A stretch of DNA of 64,000 bases from JBCCSZ01 sp039821145 (GTDB lineage Bacteria > Bacteroidota > Bacteroidia > Chitinophagales > Saprospiraceae), in NCBI GenBank assembly GCA_039821145.1, contig JBCBOS010000021.1:1-64000 (forward strand). Reading direction: 5' to 3'. Below are positions 26,663 through 36,953 of the stretch, one piece after another (positions within the stretch are counted from its first letter, which is position 1; each line of letters starts with the position of its first letter). The notes beneath the pieces were generated by a model. The model searched no databases. It had not been told where the DNA came from and saw only the letters and a list, made by a program, of their open reading frames with translations. The position numbers and the translations under genes are program-made.

Positions 26663-29600
26663 ATGAAAAAACTCTCACTAGTTTTTATGCTGTTCTTGTT
26701 CGCGATTGGGACCGCTTTGGCCCAACGGACAATCTCTGGTACCATCACGGACCAGGAAGGTGAGCCGCTGATCGGGGCCAACCTGCTCGTCAAAGGGACG
26801 ACCACAGGTACGGTGACCGACATCGACGGTAAATACAACCTGGAAGTGCCCGATGGCAACAATATGGTCGTGATCAGTTACACTGGTTATGCCACCCAAG
26901 AGCTTGAGCTTGGTGCCTCCAATGTTTTGGATGTAACGCTCAGCGAGGGGGTCCTCTTGACAGAAGCAGTCGTTACTGCATTGGGGATCACCAGAGATGA
27001 AAAATCATTGGGTTATGCCGTACAGGAGGTTGACGGAGACGATTTGGCCAAGACCAAAGAAGTCAACATCATCAACTCTTTGCAAGGTAAAGTAGCGGGT
27101 GTCCAAATCCAGGGCTCTCCGTCTACCATCGGGGGTTCTTCCCGTATTACCATTCGGGGTTCCAACTCCTTCCTCGGTAACAACCAGCCTCTTTTCGTCG
27201 TTGATGGTGTTCCCATCGACAACTCCAACTTTGCTTCCAGCGGTACCATGCGTGGTTTCGGTACTGATTCTGATGGCAACCGCGACAACAACCCTTACGA
27301 CTACGGTAACACTGCTCAGGACATCGATCCTCAGAACATCAAGTCCATGTCTGTACTGAAGGGTGCTGCTGCTTCTGCTCTGTACGGACAGCGCGGTGCA
27401 AACGGTGTCATCCTGATCACCACCAAAGACGGTTCTGGCCAAAAAGGCATCGGTGTGGAAGTAACTTCTTCCATGACTTTCGACCAAGTTACCAACCTCA
27501 TTCCTCACCAGCAGGAGTACGGTGGTGGTGCGATCGTTTCCAGCACAGATCACGGTTTCAACGAAGTCATCCAGGACGGTACAACTTACCTGACTCCGAT
27601 CTACTCCAAGGATGGTAGCTGGGGACCAAAATACGATCCCAACAGACTGGTTCGTCACTGGGATTCTTGGGATCCAGATGCTCCCAACTACAAGGAGACT
27701 CGTCCATGGGTAGCACCAAACTCTGGCTACGAAGATTTCTTCGAAGTTGGAAATACTTTCACCAATAGTGTGGCTCTCTCTGGCGGCGACGAAAGAGGTT
27801 CCATGCGCTTTGGTTTCACCAACACCACTCAGTCTGGTACTTTCCCAGGTGCTGAGTTGGATCGGAATGCCTTCCAGTTGAACTCCACCTACAAATTGCA
27901 CGATCGTGTGAAGGTTGGAATCTCTGGTAACTACATCCGCACCACAGCTGACAATCGCAACATCACAGGATACCGCAACGGTAACCCAATGCAGGCCTTC
28001 ACTCAGTGGTGGCAGACACAGTTGGATTTGGACCGCTTGAAGAATTCTACTTACACCGATGGTACTCAGTACACTTGGAACCCAGTAGGTCCTCAGGTCG
28101 ATGCCGATGGAAACTTGCTTTCTTTCGCTTCCAACCCCAACTTCTTTGACAACCCATACTGGGTAAGAGAGAACTACTTGCAAGAAGATTCTCGCAACCG
28201 TTTCTTCGGTAATGCCAACGTCACCATCAACTTGATGGAAGGTTTGGATCTGATCGGTCGTTTTGGTACAGACTTCTACGGCTTCAGCTCTCGCGAAGGC
28301 ATCCCAACAACATCTGTTGAGACAGCTTCTTACTCTGAAGAAGAGCGCAGATTCCGCGAAACCAACTTGGAATACCGCTTGAACTACAACAAGACTTTCG
28401 GAAAATTGTCCTTCAACGGTACTGTTGGTGGCAACCGCATGCGTCAGTTTGTCAACAGATCTTCCATCTACTCCAACGGTGGATTGTCTTTGGACGGTTT
28501 TTACAACATCAGCAACTCTGCTGACGACCCAATCATCGGAACTCGTCAGTCTGACAGAGGCATCAACAGTTTGTTTGGTGTCGTTTCCTTCGGTTGGGAC
28601 AACTGGCTGTACTTGGATGCTTCTGCTCGTAACGACTGGTCTTCTACACTGCCAGACAGTGAGAACTCTTACTTCTACCCAGCGGTATCTGTCAGTGCTG
28701 TACTGTCAGAATTGCCAGCTTTGCAGAACATCGACTTCCTGTCTTTCGCCAAAGTTCGCGTGAGCTATGCTGAGGTAGGTAACGATGCTGATCCTTACTC
28801 TTTGACAAACGTGTTTACACCACAAACACCAAACTTCAACGGAAGTCCACGTTACTCTGTACCAAACTCACAGAACAACCCAATCCTGACTCCTGAGTTG
28901 ACTGACGAATACGAAATCGGTATCGATCTTCGTTTCCTCAACAACCGTTTCGGTATTGACGTTGCTTACTTCGACCGTTCTACTGTCAACCAGATTTTCC
29001 CTGTACCAACATCTGCTGCTACTGGCTTTACTTCTCGCGTACTGAACGCAGGAGAGATGCGCAACTGGGGATGGGAATTCCAAATCAACGCCACTCCAAT
29101 CAAGACAAGCGACTTCTCTTGGGACTTGAGCGTGAACTTGTTCCGCCAGAACAACGAGGTTGTTGAATTGGCAGAAGGCATCGAGAGCATCGACAGAGGT
29201 GGTACTTGGGCTGCTGACTTGCGCATCGCCGAAGGTTTGCCATACATGGCCGTATTCGGTCAAGACTTCGTATACCACGAAAATGGTCAGCCATTGGTTG
29301 ATGAGAATGGTGTATACCAGTTTACTGACGAGCGTGTATTCTTGGGATCTGCCATCGCCGATTGGACAGGTGGTATTAGCACTGCTTTCAACTACAAAGG
29401 CTTCACAGCTGCTGCTTTGTTTGACTTCCAGGTTGGAGGCATCATCCACTCTACATCTCTGCAATGGGCCAAGTACTCCGGTATGCACCCAGAGACAGTA
29501 TCTTTCAACGGTGTAGAAGACATCCGCGAAACAGGTTTGATCCTTCCAGGTGTGAAGGAAGATGGCACGCCTAACGACATCGCCATTGCCAACCCACAAG

Positions 29601-29890
29601 CTTACTACCAGACGTACTGGAACAGAGCTGCGCCAAACATATTTGACGCCAGCTTCCTGAAGTTGAGAGAAGTTCGCATCGGTTACAACTTGCCAAACTC
29701 TTTGACAAGCAAAGTTTCCCTGCGCGACGTAACTGTCAGCCTCTTCAGCCGCAACGTTGCCATCTTGGCTGCTGATCTTCCTTACCTCGATCCACAGATC
29801 ATCACAGGTGCAGGTAACGATCAAGGTCTGGAGAACGCTCAGGTTCCTTCCACTCGTTCCTATGGTGTAACTTTGGCTTTCAAACTCTAA
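26663..29890 (+). CDS. SusC/RagA-family TonB-linked outer-membrane transporter 1
   Basis: The 1075-residue protein has a signal peptide ending GTALAQ, an N-terminal carboxypeptidase-like domain (ISGTITDQEGEPLIGANLLV, about 22-105), a plug domain (SLQGKVAGVQIQGSPS, TIRGSNSFLGNNQPLFVVDG, and LKGAAASALYGQRGANGVIL) and a 22-strand barrel ending YGVTLAFKL. SusC proteins import oligosaccharides, peptides or other large nutrients with TonB energy. It forms a pair with the lipoprotein 29 bp downstream. The start region is nearly identical to that of the second SusC gene at 33937. No sugar-active enzyme is nearby, so the substrate is open. Confidence 0.96.
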   Translation: MKKLSLVFMLFLFAIGTALAQRTISGTITDQEGEPLIGANLLVKGTTTGTVTDIDGKYNLEVPDGNNMVVISYTGYATQELELGASNVLDVTLSEGVLLTEAVVTALGITRDEKSLGYAVQEVDGDDLAKTKEVNIINSLQGKVAGVQIQGSPSTIGGSSRITIRGSNSFLGNNQPLFVVDGVPIDNSNFASSGTMRGFGTDSDGNRDNNPYDYGNTAQDIDPQNIKSMSVLKGAAASALYGQRGANGVILITTKDGSGQKGIGVEVTSSMTFDQVTNLIPHQQEYGGGAIVSSTDHGFNEVIQDGTTYLTPIYSKDGSWGPKYDPNRLVRHWDSWDPDAPNYKETRPWVAPNSGYEDFFEVGNTFTNSVALSGGDERGSMRFGFTNTTQSGTFPGAELDRNAFQLNSTYKLHDRVKVGISGNYIRTTADNRNITGYRNGNPMQAFTQWWQTQLDLDRLKNSTYTDGTQYTWNPVGPQVDADGNLLSFASNPNFFDNPYWVRENYLQEDSRNRFFGNANVTINLMEGLDLIGRFGTDFYGFSSREGIPTTSVETASYSEEERRFRETNLEYRLNYNKTFGKLSFNGTVGGNRMRQFVNRSSIYSNGGLSLDGFYNISNSADDPIIGTRQSDRGINSLFGVVSFGWDNWLYLDASARNDWSSTLPDSENSYFYPAVSVSAVLSELPALQNIDFLSFAKVRVSYAEVGNDADPYSLTNVFTPQTPNFNGSPRYSVPNSQNNPILTPELTDEYEIGIDLRFLNNRFGIDVAYFDRSTVNQIFPVPTSAATGFTSRVLNAGEMRNWGWEFQINATPIKTSDFSWDLSVNLFRQNNEVVELAEGIESIDRGGTWAADLRIAEGLPYMAVFGQDFVYHENGQPLVDENGVYQFTDERVFLGSAIADWTGGISTAFNYKGFTAAALFDFQVGGIIHSTSLQWAKYSGMHPETVSFNGVEDIRETGLILPGVKEDGTPNDIAIANPQAYYQTYWNRAAPNIFDASFLKLREVRIGYNLPNSLTSKVSLRDVTVSLFSRNVAILAADLPYLDPQIITGAGNDQGLENAQVPSTRSYGVTLAFKL

Positions 29891-29918
29891 TTATCAGCTA
29901 ATCTCAAATTTTAGATAA

Positions 29919-31361
29919 ATGAAAATCATAGCAAGACTCAAAATTTTTGTATTAGCCGGGCTCTTTTTATTTGCAGCCAACAGCTGTAGCGACGGCTTGA
30001 CAGACATCAACGTTGACCCAAACAGTCCAACTGCGATTCCTGCTGTCAACCTCGTTACTCAGGCTCAATACTCATTGAATAATACTCTCTGGAGCCGTGG
30101 CTTCAACGCCGAATGGACCATGTTGATGGTTCAGCACTGGGCCCAGAATGAATACGGGGAAGAATCCCGCTACACTGTCGACGGCAACGATTTCAATGCT
30201 CAGTGGACTGCCATGTACACAGGCGTACTGAACGAATTGAAAACTGCCAGAGAAATCATCGAAGCAGATGAAGGATTGAACGCCAAGTTGAAGGGCAACC
30301 AGTTGGGTATCATCAAGGCGTTGGAAGCATTGACTTACCAGAACATCACGGATGCTTATGGCGATGCTCCTTTCACACAAGCTTTGAACAGTTTGGATTT
30401 CCCACTGCCATCTTACGACAGCCAGCAGTCCATCTACATGGCCATCCTCGCAATGTTTGACGAGGCTGCCACTGGCATGGATGCTTCTGCTCCTGCTTTC
30501 GGTAGTGGTGACCTGATCTACGGTGGCGATGCTGCCATGTGGCAAAAAGCCATCTACTCTTTGATGATGCGTGCTGCCATGCGGATCGTTGATGTAGATG
30601 CTGCTACTGCAGGTACGTACATCCAAAAGGCTGCCGGTAAGATGTTGACAAGCAATGACGACAATGCATTGTTTGCCTTCTCTGACAACCCATCTTTGGC
30701 CAACCCACTGTTCATCGATGCAACCATCAACGGTCGCGATGACTTCAACGTAACAGATGTATTGGTTGACAACCTCAAGCGCATGGGTGATCCTCGCCTG
30801 GAGATGTATGCCAAGCCAAACAACGTTGGCGAAATCGTAGGTATCCCTTATGGTTTGCCTGATGCAGATGCATTCGAACTGAAGTCTTTGACTTCTCGTC
30901 CATCTGACGCCGTTCGCGCCAACACTGCTCCTGCTGTCATCATCGACTATGCAGAGGTCATGTTCATGGCTACTGAGGCATTCCAGCGTGGCATCCTGAG
31001 TGGTGACGCTGCTGCTGCTTACGCAGAAGGCATCAAAGCTTCTATGAACTACTGGGGCATTACCGACGATGCTGCCATCGATGCTTACATCGCGGCCAAC
31101 CCATACGATGCGGCCAACTGGAAAGAGGCTTTGGGCTGGCAAAAGTGGATTGCTTTCTACATGAATGGACCACAAGCATGGGCTGAGTGGCGCCGTCTGG
31201 ACTTCCCGCAATTGGCGGTTCCAGCTGCTGCTACCAACTCTGCCATTCCTGTACGCTTGCCTTACCCAATCTCTGAGCAAACGCGTAACGCTACTTCTCT
31301 GGGTACTGTCACAAGTACTCCAAACGACATGAACACCAAGCTGTGGTGGGATGTCAACTAA
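29919..31361 (+). CDS. SusD-like outer-membrane lipoprotein 1 (SusD_2 type)
   Basis: The 480-residue surface lipoprotein caps the SusC transporter and binds nutrient. The signal peptide ends FLFAANSC, with Cys23 as the lipidation site. NAEWTMLMVQHWAQNEY and the C-terminal GWQKWIAFYMNGPQAWAEWR are typical of the SusD-like_2 group rather than classical RagB. It is co-transcribed with the upstream SusC gene and followed by a strong terminator. Confidence 0.94.
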   Translation: MKIIARLKIFVLAGLFLFAANSCSDGLTDINVDPNSPTAIPAVNLVTQAQYSLNNTLWSRGFNAEWTMLMVQHWAQNEYGEESRYTVDGNDFNAQWTAMYTGVLNELKTAREIIEADEGLNAKLKGNQLGIIKALEALTYQNITDAYGDAPFTQALNSLDFPLPSYDSQQSIYMAILAMFDEAATGMDASAPAFGSGDLIYGGDAAMWQKAIYSLMMRAAMRIVDVDAATAGTYIQKAAGKMLTSNDDNALFAFSDNPSLANPLFIDATINGRDDFNVTDVLVDNLKRMGDPRLEMYAKPNNVGEIVGIPYGLPDADAFELKSLTSRPSDAVRANTAPAVIIDYAEVMFMATEAFQRGILSGDAAAAYAEGIKASMNYWGITDDAAIDAYIAANPYDAANWKEALGWQKWIAFYMNGPQAWAEWRRLDFPQLAVPAAATNSAIPVRLPYPISEQTRNATSLGTVTSTPNDMNTKLWWDVN

Positions 31362-31394
31362 TGAGAATTAGTTTGTTTTAATACATGCACAAGG

Positions 31395-31426
31395 GGGCCT
31401 TTCTCACAGGGAGAAAGGCCCTCTTT
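31395..31426 (+). terminator. Intrinsic terminator after the first susCD pair
   Basis: An 11-bp perfect stem (GGGCCTTTCTC with GAGAAAGGCCC, loop ACAGG) is followed by TCTTT. It separates the pair from the DUF3179 gene. Confidence 0.85.
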
Positions 31427-31536
31427 GCATCTGCAAACGTTAAAACAACGACAGTTTGGCCTCAAAATATTTCGTAATTTAAACCCTAAGCTCCATCATG
31501 GCATTCTTTTGTTGTATGCTATAAAAAGATTTCGAT

Positions 31537-32676
31537 ATGGTTTCCAGATTTATTCTACTGTCTTTGTCCCTCCTTTTGTTGTTTTCCTGTGGAAAGGAGC
31601 AGACGCGGCCAACATCTCCCAATCCAGGTGGTGGCAACCCCACCAGTCGGGCAGGGACGAAGATCATTCAGGATGAGTTTGAAGGATTGCCACTGGTACT
31701 CGTGGGCAGCAACAGCGACAATTTCATGCTGGCCTTTGAGCGCCAATTGGCCGATGGGACTGTTTTGGATTTTGAACCCATGATTCAGGCCTACCCCTCT
31801 CTTTTCAAAGACAATGAAGGAAACCAATGGGACATTTTTGGACGGGCCGTAGCTGGCCCACGCAAAGGGCAACAACTCGTTCAGGTGCATTCCTATATTG
31901 GCTTTTGGTTTGCCTTTGGGACGATGTATCCGGGGGTGGAGTTGTACGACGGGGCTGCCTATTCTGGGGACTTTCAGCAAAATGGACCTGAGTCTGGTTG
32001 GACCATTCCCACCAATCACGTCATCAGCTCTTTGGGCATAGATGGCATCCCGGCGGTGGACGAGCCTGTTTTTGAGGCCTTCAGCTCCAGAGATGCGATC
32101 AACAATGGCTATTTTGTTGCGGATGACGAAATCGTAGTCGGCATTCAAATGGATGGAGAGATTCACTTGTACCCAACTTCCATCCTCAATTGGCACGAGA
32201 TCGTGAATGATCAGATTGGAAATACCCACTTTTGCATGTCTTTTTGTCCTTTGACAGCTACTTCCATTGCATGGGACCGAGACATGGACGATGGTGTAAC
32301 GACTTTTGGAATTTCTGGCCTGTTGTACAATAGCAATGTCATGCCTTACGACCGCAAGACCAATAGCTTCTGGTCTCAGATGCGCGAAGACTGCGTCCGG
32401 GGCCCCCTCATTGGCCAGCAAATGGCTCGCTATCCATGTGTGGAGACGACCTGGTCTACTTGGAAAAAAATCCTGAGCAGCCCGCTGGTCCTTACACAAG
32501 ACACTGGATTTGGAAAGAAGTACGACATCAACCCCTACGAATCCTACATCAACGACAACAGCTACCTGTCCTATCCTGTAGAGTATGACGATCCGCGTGT
32601 CCCCCGGAAGGAACGGGTGCTCGGGGTCATTGTCAACGGCAAGGCCAAAGCCTATCGCTTCAAAGATTTTGAGTAA
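31537..32676 (+). CDS. DUF3179 domain lipoprotein
   Basis: The 379-residue protein has a lipoprotein signal (LLLLFSCGKE, Cys18), a Pro/Gly/Asn linker, and a DUF3179 domain with LNWHEIVND and the conserved HFCMSFCPLTATSIAWDR segment. The two Cys in FCMSFCPLT suggest metal or disulfide chemistry (inference). The family function is not established. The next gene, an outer-membrane barrel, starts 12 bp downstream, so the two probably work together. Confidence 0.88.
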   Translation: MVSRFILLSLSLLLLFSCGKEQTRPTSPNPGGGNPTSRAGTKIIQDEFEGLPLVLVGSNSDNFMLAFERQLADGTVLDFEPMIQAYPSLFKDNEGNQWDIFGRAVAGPRKGQQLVQVHSYIGFWFAFGTMYPGVELYDGAAYSGDFQQNGPESGWTIPTNHVISSLGIDGIPAVDEPVFEAFSSRDAINNGYFVADDEIVVGIQMDGEIHLYPTSILNWHEIVNDQIGNTHFCMSFCPLTATSIAWDRDMDDGVTTFGISGLLYNSNVMPYDRKTNSFWSQMREDCVRGPLIGQQMARYPCVETTWSTWKKILSSPLVLTQDTGFGKKYDINPYESYINDNSYLSYPVEYDDPRVPRKERVLGVIVNGKAKAYRFKDFE

Positions 32677-32688
32677 AAAATTCTGTAG

Positions 32689-33690
32689 ATGCGGCTTTCT
32701 CTATTTCGTCTGATCACCTTGCTGATCTTGGGCCTACTGCCAATGGCGTTTGTGCAAGGCCAAGGATGCTGCTCTGGAGGCAGTCCAATTTCTGGCAACC
32801 TGAACATCGGCGCAGCCAATTCGCGCAGCTTTTCCCTCAATCTGACCTATGACTACAACCATTTGGCCGATCTGGTCAGTGGCTCCAAAGAGTTGGACGA
32901 TAAGCTCAGAAGACGGATCAATCACTCGGTTCTCTTGCGGGTAAAATATGCTTTCAGTGATCGGCTCAGCCTGATTGCACTGTTCAATTTGATTCGGCAG
33001 GAGGAGCGCGTGCGTTCGACCAGTCCCAACGCAGAAGATACCTTTCGAAAGGCAGAGGGAGTAGGGGACATCATTACTGTTTTGCAGTACCAACTCTGGC
33101 AAGCCCAAGGGCACACCTTGATATTGGCCGGTGGGCTGAAGTGGCCCACGGGGAGAACCACCATCGCAGACGAAGAAACTGGAATTGTACTCAATCCAGA
33201 CTTGCAACCCGGTACAGGCTCCTACGACTTCACGGCTTCTCTTTATTATGGCATGGAACACTGGCTGTTCAATGGCAACCGACTGAACGCCACCTTTACC
33301 TACCGCATTTCTTCCGAAGCCGAGCGCTTCAACGGCCTGCAAACCTACCAATTTGGCGATGAACTATTTGTGGACATTGGCATCAGTTTTCCCGTGGTGC
33401 TTGCCAAACAACTCCTGTATCCCGAATTCTCCTTTCGCTACCGTTACCAGACCGAGGCCTTGAATGACAGGGCCGGAGCACCCAATACAGGAGGGCATTG
33501 GTTGTATGCGACACCTGGTTTTCGCTGGGCCTTCAACAACAGATGGTCAGCTTTTGCCTTTTCTGAAATTCCCATTTACCGCAACTTGGTGGGCGTGCAG
33601 TTGACGACCTCTTATCGAGTAGGTGCTGGCATTCAGTACGACATTCGCTTTCAAGACGCCGAGAAAGAAGCAAAACCACAATTGTTTTAG
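32689..33690 (+). CDS. Outer-membrane beta-barrel (transporter-like) protein
   Basis: The 333-residue product has a signal peptide (LITLLILGLLPMAFVQGQ) followed directly by GCCSGGSPISGN, a Cys-rich mature N terminus, then many amphipathic strands (for example YRVGAGIQYDIRF). It looks like a transport-type barrel of about 12-14 strands. The CCSGG start is unusual for a barrel and could bind metal or be cross-linked to the DUF3179 partner (inference). It is 12 bp from the DUF3179 gene, so co-expression is likely. The substrate is unknown. Confidence 0.82.
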   Translation: MRLSLFRLITLLILGLLPMAFVQGQGCCSGGSPISGNLNIGAANSRSFSLNLTYDYNHLADLVSGSKELDDKLRRRINHSVLLRVKYAFSDRLSLIALFNLIRQEERVRSTSPNAEDTFRKAEGVGDIITVLQYQLWQAQGHTLILAGGLKWPTGRTTIADEETGIVLNPDLQPGTGSYDFTASLYYGMEHWLFNGNRLNATFTYRISSEAERFNGLQTYQFGDELFVDIGISFPVVLAKQLLYPEFSFRYRYQTEALNDRAGAPNTGGHWLYATPGFRWAFNNRWSAFAFSEIPIYRNLVGVQLTTSYRVGAGIQYDIRFQDAEKEAKPQLF

Positions 33691-33936
33691 GCTGGAATGG
33701 CCCGCCAGGCCGCGATTCTAGGATATTTATCGTTACCTTTGGTAAAGACGCATTTCTAAAATTTACTTCAAGCAAAAGTTACAAGACAAATATTATTTGG
33801 TAGTCCGGGGGCTGCGTGACATTTTTTTGTGCCAAAGTCCCAGACTTGTCAAAAAATATTCAACCAAATTCTTAATGAAGTGTTAAATTAATTATAATTT
33901 TAGACGTCAATTTGCTAAACAAAAACGCGTATTAGT

Positions 33937-36924
33937 ATGAAAAAACTCTCACTAGCATTTATGCTGGTGCTCTGTACGTTGTGTACAGTCATGGCCCAGC
34001 GAAACATTCAGGGTACCGTCACAGACGAGGAGGGAGAAGCCTTAATCGGTGCGACCGTATCCGTTCCAAACACTGCTACTGGAACAATTACTGATTTTGA
34101 AGGGAAGTATTCCCTGTCCGTTCCCGACGGGACAAAGGCCATCCAAATTTCTTACACAGGTTACAAGACAACAGAAATTCAACTCGGTACAAGCAATACC
34201 CTAGATGTCACCATGGGCATTGATGCTGTCGGCTTGGAAGATGTTGTCATTGTCGGCTATGGGGAAGGCTCCCGAAAAACAAACACAACCGCCATTGCCT
34301 CCATCGGAACGGAGGCATTCAAAGACATTCCCGTACAAAGTTTTCAGGGAGCATTGAGTGGACGACTTCCTGGGGTTGTCATCAACCAAAGCTCTGGAAC
34401 CCTGGGGGCACAGTCCGCTATCCGCATCCGTGGGGTGGGATCCATCAACGCCAGCAACCAACCACTGATCGTCATCGATGGTTTGATCCTGTCTGACCAA
34501 GTCAGTGGAACTGGATTTGGTGGTCCTGGTACCAACCCATTGATCAACATCAACCCCAATGACATCGAGTCTGTAGACGTATTGAAAGATGCGGCTGCCA
34601 CGGCCATCTACGGATCTCGTGGAGCCAACGGCGTCATCATCATCACAACCAAAAGAGGTGATTTCAACCAGGCGCCCACTGTTCGCTTGAACTACTATGC
34701 TGGTTATTCTGATCCTACCAATACCTACGACCTATTGTCTGGTCCTGAGTATGTCAGTATTTGGAACAACGGCATTGATGCCATCGGCGGAAATCCTGGT
34801 CTGAAGTACGATGAGACGGACGTTCCCGATACCGACTGGTACGATTTGGTGACACAGACAGGATTCCTGCAGGAAATGTCTGCCAGCGTATCAGGTGGTT
34901 CTGCCACGACCAGCTACTACATCGGTGGTACGTACCGCGATGAAGATGGCTATGTTGTCAACACCAATCTCAAGCGTTACAGCTTGCGCGCTACCATCGA
35001 TCAAATGGTTGGCAAAAAAGGTAAGGTAGGGGTTACGGTGAATACAAGCCGGAGCCAAAACCGCCGTGCAGGGGAAGACAATGCAGTTGCTTCTCCATTT
35101 ACCTTCGGTGCCTTGGCAAACCCGAACACCAACAGTGTTGACGAAAACGGAGTGCCCTTGGTCTTCTTGGAAACCAACATTCCTGTATTCAACGGTACTC
35201 CTCTTTCCAACATCCAGGGCTCCACGAGAGACGCTGTGACCACACAGTTGTTGGTCAGTACTTACGCTGAGTACAAGCCATTCGAAAATTTCAAGATCAG
35301 AACTGAATTTGCTTCTGAGTCTACACAATTGCAGGAATTGGGTCGCGAATTGTCCACTACCACGGATGGTTTCCCCAACGGTACTGCTTTTGGTGACAAT
35401 GAGCAGCTGATCAACATCAACTGGACCAACTTGTTGGAATACAAGCAAGCCATTGGCGATGACCAGAATGTCCGCATCACCTTGGGAAATGCCATCACTC
35501 GTGAGCGTTTCGACGGAATTGATGTATCCGGTTTGAACTTTGCCGATGACCGCCTGGCAACTGTAAACTCTGCCGCTGAAATCAACGATGGAGGTGGAGA
35601 AAGAACAGATTTCTCTTTTGCTGGATTCTTTGCTCGTGTCAACTACGACTACGGCAGCCGCTACTACTTGACTTTGGCTGGTCGCTACGATGGTTCTTCC
35701 CGCTTTGGTACCAACAACCGCTGGGGTTTCTTCCCCGCCGTTTCTGGTGCTTGGTTGGTGTCCAACGAAAGCTTCTTCAACAGCTCTTCCATCAACTTCT
35801 TGAAGCTCCGTGCCAGTTGGGGACAGTCTGGAAATGGAGAGATCGACAACTTTGACTCCCGTGGTTTGGCTGCCTTTGGCCGCGATTACAATGGAAACCC
35901 AGGCTTTGGATTTGACCAATTGGAAAACTCTGACCTGAGCTGGGAGAAAAATACACAGATCGATGCAGCTCTGGAGTTTGAAGTGCTCAACCGCATTTCT
36001 GGTTCCATTGGCTACTTCAGAAGAACCACAACAGATGCCCTCCTGGATGTACCACAGCCACGTGAGATCGGTATTGAAAATGCCGTACTGCTTCAAAACA
36101 TTGGAGACATCGAAAACCAAGGATTCGAATTTGAGGTGAAGTTTGACATCGTCAAGAAGAAGGACTTCACTTGGAACATTGGATTCAACGGTGCCACACT
36201 GCAAAACGAAGTGACCAAGTTGACAGACAACGATGGCGATGGAAAAGAAGACGACATCATCACTGGTCAGCACATCATCCGCACCGGAGAGACGCTTGGT
36301 TCTTTCTACCTCGTAGAGTATGCAGGTGTTGATCCCAACAACGGAGATGCCTTGTTCTTCGACGGCGATGGCGAGACCATTTTGGTCAACGACGCTCCTG
36401 GTTCTGCGCGCATCGTTGCTGGAGATCCGATTCCCGACCTGACTGGTGGCATTACCACTCAATTCAACTACAAGGGCTTGGACTTTTCTGCCTTCTTCCA
36501 GTTTGCTACCGGACACCAATTGTACTGGTCTGATGGACGTTTCGTAGAAATGAACTTCTCTTCTCTGTGGAACCAAACTACGGCCATCAGAGATGCTTGG
36601 ACTCCTCAAAACACCGATACAAATATTCCACAAGTACGGCCATTGCAGAACAATGGAAGACAACACTCTACCAGATACATGGATGATGCAGATTACATCC
36701 GTCTGAAAAATGTTCAACTGGGCTACACCTTCAAAGGCATTGGTGGAAGTGACGCTTCCATCCGCGTATTTGTCGCTGGTTCCAACCTGTTGACTTTTAC
36801 TGACTTCAGAGGACTTGATCCAGAGGCCAGCTTCAGAGGTGCCGATTCTTACAGAGGTGGTGAAGTATTCTTCTCCAGACCTCAGAGTAGAAGAATCACT
36901 TTCGGCTTCAACGCCACCCTTTAA
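33937..36924 (+). CDS. SusC/RagA-family TonB-linked outer-membrane transporter 2
   Basis: The 995-residue protein has a signal peptide ending TVMAQ, a carboxypeptidase-like domain (GTVTDEEGEALIGATVSV), a plug (ALSGRLPGVVINQSSG, AIRIRGVGSINASNQPLIV, and LKDAAATAIYGSRGANGVII) and a barrel ending RRITFGFNATL. It is shorter and more classical than the first SusC here. The two share the signal-peptide start and leader DNA but differ strongly in the barrel, so they probably take up different substrates. Its SusD partner starts 30 bp downstream. Confidence 0.96.
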   Translation: MKKLSLAFMLVLCTLCTVMAQRNIQGTVTDEEGEALIGATVSVPNTATGTITDFEGKYSLSVPDGTKAIQISYTGYKTTEIQLGTSNTLDVTMGIDAVGLEDVVIVGYGEGSRKTNTTAIASIGTEAFKDIPVQSFQGALSGRLPGVVINQSSGTLGAQSAIRIRGVGSINASNQPLIVIDGLILSDQVSGTGFGGPGTNPLININPNDIESVDVLKDAAATAIYGSRGANGVIIITTKRGDFNQAPTVRLNYYAGYSDPTNTYDLLSGPEYVSIWNNGIDAIGGNPGLKYDETDVPDTDWYDLVTQTGFLQEMSASVSGGSATTSYYIGGTYRDEDGYVVNTNLKRYSLRATIDQMVGKKGKVGVTVNTSRSQNRRAGEDNAVASPFTFGALANPNTNSVDENGVPLVFLETNIPVFNGTPLSNIQGSTRDAVTTQLLVSTYAEYKPFENFKIRTEFASESTQLQELGRELSTTTDGFPNGTAFGDNEQLININWTNLLEYKQAIGDDQNVRITLGNAITRERFDGIDVSGLNFADDRLATVNSAAEINDGGGERTDFSFAGFFARVNYDYGSRYYLTLAGRYDGSSRFGTNNRWGFFPAVSGAWLVSNESFFNSSSINFLKLRASWGQSGNGEIDNFDSRGLAAFGRDYNGNPGFGFDQLENSDLSWEKNTQIDAALEFEVLNRISGSIGYFRRTTTDALLDVPQPREIGIENAVLLQNIGDIENQGFEFEVKFDIVKKKDFTWNIGFNGATLQNEVTKLTDNDGDGKEDDIITGQHIIRTGETLGSFYLVEYAGVDPNNGDALFFDGDGETILVNDAPGSARIVAGDPIPDLTGGITTQFNYKGLDFSAFFQFATGHQLYWSDGRFVEMNFSSLWNQTTAIRDAWTPQNTDTNIPQVRPLQNNGRQHSTRYMDDADYIRLKNVQLGYTFKGIGGSDASIRVFVAGSNLLTFTDFRGLDPEASFRGADSYRGGEVFFSRPQSRRITFGFNATL

Positions 36925-36953
36925 TCCAAGTATCCATCTAAAAAAGAAATGCA

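Noticed and set aside
27005..28183. A 392-codon open frame antisense to the first susC gene
   Set aside because: No recognisable protein features; the sense strand is a conserved transporter.
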